A stretch of DNA of 10,419 bases from an archaeon (lineage in GTDB: Archaea > Nanobdellota > Nanobdellia > Woesearchaeales > JAHJEM01), in contig JAGVFV010000073.1 of assembly GCA_020057445.1 (NCBI GenBank), positions 1 to 10,419 of the forward strand, read 5' to 3'. How positions within the stretch are numbered: the first letter of the stretch is position 1; each line of letters starts with the position of its first letter. The position numbers were made by a program, and so were the translations under genes. The notes beneath the pieces are model-generated. The model saw nothing but the letters and a program-made list of their open reading frames with translations, did not search any database and was not told the DNA's origin. Of the stretch, positions 7,538 to 10,419 are shown in pieces.

Positions 7538-7549
7538 ATTTATAAATGT
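7538..7549 (-). promoter_or_regulatory. Archaeal TATA box of the nonulosonate operon (leaderless)
   Basis: The minus strand shows TAAACATTTATAAATC, a strong TATA element centred about 27 bp before the SDR ATG at 7516. With the usual TATA-to-start distance of about 25 bp, transcription would begin at or beside the ATG. The box overlaps the TAA stop (7540-7542) of the winged-helix regulator upstream, and the whole gap between the genes is 23 bp. Confidence 0.75.
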
Positions 7550-7938
7550 TTAGAGCTATATCGTGTTTTTTTGTCAGAGACAGCCTGAGCCCTTGGCAAA
7601 GAGACCGTGTATTTTTCAGTTCCTTCAGTCTTTGCCTCAGCATGCGTTTCAATCACCATTTTCAGGCAATCCTTGAAATTTTTCAAGAACAGTTTGACAA
7701 TCATGTCTTCTTTATTTAGCGTGTACAGCCTGGTTTTTCCGATGATCCGTGATTTCCTGACAGTTTTTTTGTCTTCAAAATATTTGATGACGTCATATGC
7801 CTTTGGTCTTGATATTCCAAGTTCTTTTGCCATGTCTCCGATGGCAAAATCAATATCCTGGTTTTCAAGCAGGTATTCAAGGACGCGGTTGCGGATCGTA
7901 TTCCCATATATCTCACAAAATATTCCTTGTTCTTTCAT
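7540..7938 (-). CDS. Winged helix-turn-helix transcriptional regulator (MarR/TrmB-like)
   Basis: A 132-residue probable DNA-binding protein. Numbered from the start used here, residues 12-60 form helices ending in the helix-turn-helix GDMAKELGISRPKAYDVIKYF at about 34-54, with recognition helix SRPKAYDVIKYFE. The wing follows as VRKSRIIGKTRLYTLN (60-75). An amphipathic helix (MIVKLFLKNFKDCLKMVIE) then probably dimerises the protein. No ligand domain or metal site is seen. ATGs at 7968, 7947 and 7938 are in frame. I chose 7938 because GGGATGATC precedes it at the same 3-nt spacing as the perfect site of LegI, and because 7968 would overlap the upstream gene by 17 bp. It is co-transcribed with the 87-residue protein, and its stop lies within the TATA box of the sugar operon. 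Inference: it controls itself or that operon. Confidence 0.82.
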   Translation of the reverse strand: MKEQGIFCEIYGNTIRNRVLEYLLENQDIDFAIGDMAKELGISRPKAYDVIKYFEDKKTVRKSRIIGKTRLYTLNKEDMIVKLFLKNFKDCLKMVIETHAEAKTEGTEKYTVSLPRAQAVSDKKTRYSSKHL

Positions 7939-7951
7939 GGTGATCATCCCT

Positions 7952-8215
7952 TTATTTGATAAGTTCATACATTTCTTTCAGTTTTCGCGGATTGAGGCTG
8001 ACATGCCAGTCATATCCTTTTCCAGTCCTTTTCTTTGTCTTCAATATGAATTGGGTGTTGATCAATTCCTTGTATTCTTTCTCAAACTCTTTTAATTCTT
8101 CTTTTTGCAGCCATTTTGTTCTTGAATTGACCAGTTTATCTTCTGGGAAGTGTTTTCCGCCAATATACCTTTTGTTCAGCATGAACATGATCATTGCTTT
8201 TAAGGCTCCATTCAT
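7952..8215 (-). CDS. Small basic protein, winged-helix-like, function unknown
   Basis: An 87-residue, lysine-rich protein that I cannot name. It starts MNGALKAMIMFMLNKRYIGGKHFPEDKLV in spirit: a hydrophobic helix, then a basic loop. A long charged helix follows (KEELKEFEKEYKELINTQ, about 38-55), then a hairpin-like stretch ILKTKKRTGKGYDWHVSLNP at about 57-76, which looks like the wing of a winged helix. No catalytic motif or membrane segment is visible. The ATG at 8213-8215 has a good Shine-Dalgarno (AGGTGGTG, 8221-8228). The winged-helix regulator follows after 13 bp, or overlaps if its longer start is used, so the two are surely one transcript. Inference: a small DNA- or RNA-binding partner of that regulator. 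The start and reality of the gene are well supported; the fold is a reading by eye. Confidence 0.75.
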   Translation of the reverse strand: MNGALKAMIMFMLNKRYIGGKHFPEDKLVNSRTKWLQKEELKEFEKEYKELINTQFILKTKKRTGKGYDWHVSLNPRKLKEMYELIK

Positions 8216-8402
8216 TGTAGCACCACCTGTAGTTATTCCTGTTCACCTCACGTCTGTTGTTGGCTTGGTGTGCTTATGTGGCGTATGTACCTTGTTTGGC
8301 ATATGTTGCTTATAGCAGAGGTGCCTTTTTTTTGGTTTGTCGGGCCTTTTTTAGCGTTGTTGCCTTGCGACTTGTAAGGTGAATGTTGATTAATTTTTTT
8401 TA
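8216..8402 (-). other. Long CA-rich 5' leader of the regulator operon
   Basis: This is the gene-free stretch between the proposed start of transcription (about 8402) and the 87-residue protein. As RNA it is rich in A and C, with two A-tracts (8324-8331 and 8347-8352 on the plus strand appear as T runs). GAGGUG near 8244-8249 can pair with CACCUC at 8318-8323 or, as AGGUGAA (8242-8248), with UUCACCU at 8377-8383. These pairings exclude each other. A 19-codon ATG reading frame (8243-8302; MPNKVHTPHKHTKPTTDVR) also lies here but has no ribosome binding site. The leader is unusually long for a window in which other transcripts look leaderless. Confidence 0.4.
8221..8228 (-). promoter_or_regulatory. 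Shine-Dalgarno site of the 87-residue protein gene
   Basis: The minus strand reads AGGTGGTG, CTACA, ATG. It is a near match to the AGGTGATC core at 5-nt spacing. A second similar element (GAGGTGAAC, about 8241-8249) lies just upstream. Confidence 0.7.
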
Positions 8403-8424
8403 ACTAATAGTAAATTATTATTAA

Positions 8425-8445
8425 CTATAAAAAGCTTTCGGTCAA
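8425..8445 (-). promoter_or_regulatory. Candidate promoter of the 87-residue protein / regulator operon
   Basis: The minus strand reads TTGACCGAAAGCTTTTTATAG. CCGAAA fits an archaeal BRE and TTTTTATAG a TATA box. The same ten bases TTGACCGAAA stand directly before the TATA box of the Fic gene. The implied start of transcription is near 8402. Confidence 0.55.
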
Positions 8446-8467
8446 TAAACGGATAATACAGATAGCG

Positions 8468-8508
8468 GAAGGCAGTTTGACGGTCAAATCTGCAGTGATG
8501 AATGTGCC
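8468..8508. repeat. 41-bp imperfect direct repeat, copy A (between GNAT gene and regulator operon)
   Basis: This copy matches 9020-9060 at 32 of 41 positions. Two blocks are identical: gacggtcaaat (8479-8489) and gatgaatgtgcc (8497-8508). The 7-bp centre between them differs (ctgcagt here). It starts 26 bp beyond the GNAT stop and lies about 35 bp upstream of the regulator-operon TATA box. Confidence 0.8.
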
Positions 8509-8533
8509 CGAGATACTCTTGAGGATGAATGCT

Positions 8534-8977
8534 CTAGAATATCTTCCTGTAATGAAACCCGTATTCTGCGAATCCTCTTTTCTTGTAGAATGCGTGCGCA
8601 GGGATGCGTTCCTTGCTCGATCCGAGGAAGATGGCGTGGCAATGTCTCTTATGGCAGATTGCAGTCACATGGTCCATGAGCAGGGTCCCGATCTTCATCC
8701 TCCTGTATTTCTCAAGGACAAAGAATTCTTCCACTTCAAGGACTGGTCGCGGGTAGCGGATGACGGGACGGATAGAATACGAGATGAATCCTGTGATCTC
8801 TTTCTTGTATATGGCAAGGTCGATATGGCAGTCGGGGTCTTTCAGCACAGCGGAGAAAGAATCGTTCTTCCTGCTCGTGTATCTCTTGTTGTTTTCCACG
8901 AATTTGCCGTAGAGACTGATTATTGAAGGATAGTCCTTCCTTGTGGCAGGACGGATGGTGATGGGAAGATGATCCAT
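8534..8977 (-). CDS. GNAT-family N-acetyltransferase
   Basis: A 147-residue acetyltransferase with the normal length of a single GNAT domain. It opens with ITIRPATRKDYPSIISLY (6-23), a common GNAT first strand and helix. Motif A, VLEVEEFFVLEKYRRMKIGTLLMD at 79-102, holds the acetyl-CoA pyrophosphate loop RRMKIG (92-97). HAFYKKRGF at 128-136 is the usual motif B with its Tyr. It should move an acetyl group from acetyl-CoA to an amine; the acceptor is unknown. A longer frame reaches back to 9106, but the ATG at 8975-8977 begins the conserved domain and sits 22-30 bp after a TATA box, so a leaderless transcript is likely. It stands alone between two 41-bp direct repeats. It does not resemble the PglD/LegH left-handed-helix acetyltransferases; a part in nonulosonate acetylation cannot be excluded, but nothing shows it. 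Confidence 0.88.
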   Translation of the reverse strand: MDHLPITIRPATRKDYPSIISLYGKFVENNKRYTSRKNDSFSAVLKDPDCHIDLAIYKKEITGFISYSIRPVIRYPRPVLEVEEFFVLEKYRRMKIGTLLMDHVTAICHKRHCHAIFLGSSKERIPAHAFYKKRGFAEYGFHYRKIF

Positions 8978-8997
8978 GATAGTGCTTTGGATGGAGA

Positions 8998-9007
8998 ATT
9001 TATAAAG
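8998..9007 (-). promoter_or_regulatory. TATA box of the GNAT gene (leaderless)
   Basis: The minus strand reads AAACTTTATAAATTC, centred about 26 bp before the ATG at 8977. This distance predicts a transcript starting at the ATG and supports that start over the longer frame. Confidence 0.7.
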
Positions 9008-9019
9008 TTTTAGCGCGCA

Positions 9020-9060
9020 GGAGGCGGTGCGACGGTCAAATTCACTGCGATGAATGTGCC
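9020..9060. repeat. 41-bp imperfect direct repeat, copy B (upstream of GNAT promoter)
   Basis: Partner of 8468-8508, displaced by 552 bp in the same orientation. The blocks gacggtcaaat (9031-9041) and gatgaatgtgcc (9049-9060) are identical to copy A, and the 7-bp centre is tcactgc. It begins 13 bp upstream of the GNAT TATA box, so both copies lie just upstream of a minus-strand promoter. Confidence 0.8.
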
Positions 9061-9070
9061 TTGCAAGGCA
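9057..9070. repeat. Perfect 14-bp palindrome TGCCTTGCAAGGCA
   Basis: The sequence tgccttgcaaggca equals its own reverse complement. It overlaps the end of repeat B and lies about 50 bp upstream of the GNAT TATA box. It could be an operator half of the GNAT promoter or a small hairpin. The rest of 9071-9237 holds no gene or motif I can support. Confidence 0.5.
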
Positions 9071-9237
9071 TTTCGGCAGAGACAGTAAGTAAATTTTGGC
9101 TAACATCGGAATTTAACGGTTCTGACCCCTCGAAAAATCAATTTGGACAGAGAGAAATGAGACGGAGACATTTAGAGTAATTGCGTGGCACACAGTACAA
9201 TCAAATGAGCGACAGCGGTACGTCAAGGGGCACACTC

Positions 9238-9245
9238 AAAAAAAA
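9238..9245 (-). terminator. Oligo-T terminator after the Fic gene
   Basis: Eight T residues on the minus strand (GATTTTTTTTGAG), 42 bp beyond the Fic stop. Archaeal RNA polymerase terminates at such T runs without a hairpin. Confidence 0.55.
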
Positions 9246-9264
9246 TCAGAATTTGGGACTTTAT

Positions 9265-9276
9265 TGTATGTGCACA
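9265..9276. repeat. TGTATGTGCACA element, downstream copy
   Basis: An exact 12-bp copy of the elements at 10233-10244 (same orientation) and 10269-10280 (inverted). It lies 10 bp beyond the Fic stop, so together with the 10233 copy it forms a direct repeat enclosing the Fic gene. Its core TGTGCACA is palindromic. Confidence 0.75.
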
Positions 9277-9286
9277 ATTTAAAGAA

Positions 9287-10123
9287 TTATTTTTCTTTCT
9301 TGTGCCCGTAACTTCTTATTTGATCAATTATCAATCGGAGCATTCTGGAAATATATTCTTTATAATCTCCTTTATCAGCAATATCTAATGATGTATAGTA
9401 TTCTTCTCTTTTCTCGATGGGGATAAAAAACATCGGAAAGCCTTTCTTCATGAGGATGAAATTCATTACCGTTCTTGCAGTTCTTCCATTTCCATCCTCA
9501 AATGGATGTATCCATGTCAATTTTGCATGAATCAATGCTGCCAGTTCAAATGGGTGCAGTCTGTCTTTATTTGCACTGTGCCACTTGAAAAGATTGAGCA
9601 TGTGCCTTTTAACTTCTGTGTGCGGTGGAGGAACATGGGTCGAACCTTGTATCTGCACATCAAAAAACCGTATTCTCCCGCCATAAACGACCCCTGTATT
9701 CTTGGTAAGAATCCCATTTATTTTTTCAATTAGTTTCGTGTTTAATTCGCCTTTATATGCTGTGATATAATCCAGGCATTCCTTCCCGTTTATTGCTTCA
9801 TTATAATCTTCAGCCCGCACTCCTGAAGGGATCACTTTATCTTTGAGAATGAGTGCCGTCTGCCTCAATGTTAATCTGTTGCCTTCAATTGCGTTAGAGT
9901 GATACGTGAAGCGTATGACAAAATCTTCATTTAGCTTTTCCTTGACACTTATGGGAATCCGCTTGAGCCAGGCACTATAACTTTCCTTTAGATCATGCAA
10001 GGTTTCTGCATCATGCTCTGAAAGGTAAGCATAATTTGATGCTTTTAAGAACGGCTTTGATTTATCCTCTATATCCTGAGCATATTTTTTTAATATTGCT
10101 CGTGATGGTTTTTTATCGCCCAA
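9287..10123 (-). CDS. Fic-family protein (probable AMP-transferase), main open part
   Basis: A Fic-domain protein of 278 residues as it stands open, starting at a TTG. The active-site motif HPFEDGNGRTAR is at 206-217, with catalytic His206 and anion-binding GNGR. The inhibitory motif SNAIEGN is at 76-82 (Ser76, Glu80, Gly81), placed N-terminal to the core as in class II Fic proteins. The flap VVYGGRIRFFDVQIQG (145-160) carries the hairpin that aligns the target. Fic proteins usually transfer AMP to a hydroxyl of a target protein; the target here is unknown. No antitoxin gene is seen, and the built-in inhibitory helix makes one unnecessary. The TTG at 10121-10123 has no Shine-Dalgarno and no promoter at leaderless distance. 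The true gene appears to begin at 10225 and is interrupted by TGA at 10142-10144 (separate entry). The region is visibly richer in A and T than the sugar operon. Confidence 0.88.
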   Translation of the reverse strand: MGDKKPSRAILKKYAQDIEDKSKPFLKASNYAYLSEHDAETLHDLKESYSAWLKRIPISVKEKLNEDFVIRFTYHSNAIEGNRLTLRQTALILKDKVIPSGVRAEDYNEAINGKECLDYITAYKGELNTKLIEKINGILTKNTGVVYGGRIRFFDVQIQGSTHVPPPHTEVKRHMLNLFKWHSANKDRLHPFELAALIHAKLTWIHPFEDGNGRTARTVMNFILMKKGFPMFFIPIEKREEYYTSLDIADKGDYKEYISRMLRLIIDQIRSYGHKKEK

Positions 10124-10141
10124 GAAAACCCTTATCTTCTT

Positions 10142-10225
10142 TCACTTCCTTAAGCTGAGCCTGACATTTTTTGTAAGATAATAATATTCCTTTTTGTTCC
10201 TCTTTATGGTTTCAATGTAGGCCAT
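10142..10225 (-). pseudogene. 5' end of the Fic gene, separated by an in-frame TGA
   Basis: ATG at 10225 opens MAYIETIKRNKKEYYYLTKN followed by VRLSLRK, then TGA (10142-10144), then KKIRVFLG running in the same frame straight into the 278-residue Fic reading frame. A start like M-x-YIE-x-K..K.YYYLxKxVR...KKIRxxLG is what I remember from the N-terminal beta-hairpin of archaeal Fic proteins, where a Trp or similar residue sits before KKIR. A TGG to TGA change would explain it. The ATG is at leaderless distance from an excellent promoter, so this was the natural start. TGA is a normal stop elsewhere in the window. The gene is thus probably inactivated, N-terminally shortened, or misread in sequencing. 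Confidence 0.7.
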
Positions 10226-10232
10226 ATGCTGC

Positions 10233-10280
10233 TGTATGTGCACATAATATTTAAATATTTCGGTCAAATGTGCACATACA
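10233..10280. repeat. Perfect 12-bp inverted repeat framing the Fic promoter
   Basis: The left arm tgtatgtgcaca (10233-10244) and right arm tgtgcacataca (10269-10280) are exact reverse complements separated by 24 bp. The spacer holds the BRE and TATA box, and the left arm spans the region just before the ATG at 10225. Such a layout fits an operator: a bound repressor would cover the promoter on both sides. Confidence 0.8.
10248..10264 (-). promoter_or_regulatory. Fic gene promoter, BRE plus TATA
   Basis: The minus strand reads ACCGAAATATTTAAATA: BRE CGAAA followed by TTTAAATA (10248-10255), an exact TTTAWATA consensus. The TATA centre is about 26 bp before the ATG at 10225, predicting a leaderless transcript. 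It shares TTGACCGAAA with the regulator-operon promoter. Confidence 0.75.
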
Positions 10281-10303
10281 AGACAATCACCGAGGGGCAA
10301 AAG

Positions 10304-10419
10304 TTACTTGTAGATTGATTTAAATTTCTGGCTGTTTGCTTCAAAAACATCTGTCGAATCAGAGAATTGATCCACTGAACCGATATCTAATTTTATGGAT
10401 TTGACTTCAGTGTCTTTGA
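10304..10419 (-). CDS. C-terminal end of an unidentified protein, cut by the right window edge
   Basis: On the minus strand one frame is open from the window edge (first full codon 10417-10415) to TAA at 10304-10306. It encodes 37 residues beginning KDTEVKSIKLDIGSVDQF and ending FEANSQKFKSIYK. The piece is polar, with mixed charges and no motif or membrane segment, so the family cannot be named. It ends 23 bp before the right arm of the inverted repeat that frames the Fic promoter, which is reasonable spacing for a separate upstream gene. A chance open frame of this length cannot be excluded; it is kept because it is the only frame on this strand open to the edge and it ends where the Fic promoter region begins. 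Confidence 0.45.
   Translation of the reverse strand, partial: KDTEVKSIKLDIGSVDQFSDSTDVFEANSQKFKSIYK

Noticed and set aside
8243..8302. 19-codon ATG reading frame in the leader of the regulator operon
   Set aside because: It has no ribosome binding site, a low-complexity product and a length expected by chance; noted within the leader entry only.
8324..8352. T runs on the plus strand (cctttttttt and ccttttttag) as terminators
   Set aside because: No plus-strand gene ends before them; on the transcribed minus strand they are A tracts of the leader.
8978..9106. Longer GNAT start at 9106
   Set aside because: The extension would be transcribed only from upstream of the TATA box at 8998-9007, and the GNAT domain begins directly at the ATG at 8977.
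9110..9140. ggttctgacccctcg resembles the T-arm of a tRNA, which could mark a tRNA gene or an attachment site
   Set aside because: The stem is incomplete, and no D-arm, anticodon arm or acceptor stem can be drawn on either strand.
9265..10280. Insertion sequence or CRISPR array formed by the repeated 12-mers
   Set aside because: There is no transposase, and three copies with irregular spacing and mixed orientation do not make a CRISPR array.
1..10419. Numerous plus-strand open frames, such as 3799-4476, 4971-5516 and 5695-6294
   Set aside because: They lie opposite well-supported minus-strand genes, have Cys/Ser/Arg-rich products without motifs, and lack archaeal start signals.

Overview
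The window reads as archaeal chromosome. Three short intergenic regions carry a TATA-like box about 22-30 bp before an ATG, as expected for leaderless archaeal transcripts, and two of the four promoters proposed here have a CGAAA-type BRE. Where Shine-Dalgarno sites occur they are of the GAGGTGATC kind. TGA is used as a stop at many junctions, so the code is standard. The class cannot be fixed by eye; the compact style and the small winged-helix-like proteins would suit a DPANN lineage, but that is a guess. Every gene I can support is on the minus strand, so transcription runs from right to left.

Positions 1-7516 hold one tightly packed operon for an amino-nonulosonic acid sugar of the legionaminic type. 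In order of transcription it encodes a short-chain dehydrogenase, a NeuB/LegI-type synthase, a C-methyltransferase-like protein, a NeuC/LegG-type hydrolysing 2-epimerase, a HAD phosphatase-like protein, an ATP-grasp ligase, a DegT/DnrJ PLP aminotransferase and a UDP-sugar 4,6-dehydratase cut by the left edge. Five successive junctions are 4-bp ATGA overlaps. Dehydratase, aminotransferase, 2-epimerase and synthase make up the core legionaminate route. The expected N-acetyltransferase (LegH/PglD) and CMP-transferase (LegF) are not seen. Where an acyltransferase might stand there is a HAD plus ATP-grasp pair, and a C-methyltransferase-like gene sits further up, which suggests an unusual decoration. 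The product would go to surface glycans.

Positions 7517-8450 hold a two-gene regulatory unit: an 87-residue winged-helix-like protein and a winged-helix regulator. Its likely promoter would give a leader of nearly 190 nt. The regulator's stop codon lies inside the TATA box of the sugar operon.

Positions 8451-9100 hold a GNAT acetyltransferase with its own leaderless promoter, bracketed by two imperfect 41-bp direct repeats.

Positions 9230-10419 are visibly more AT-rich. They hold a Fic-family gene whose apparent natural start (ATG at 10225, with a near-consensus BRE/TATA promoter) is followed 27 codons later by an in-frame TGA. The Fic promoter is framed by a perfect 12-bp inverted repeat, and a third exact copy lies just beyond the Fic stop. 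The C-terminal end of an unidentified gene enters from the right edge.
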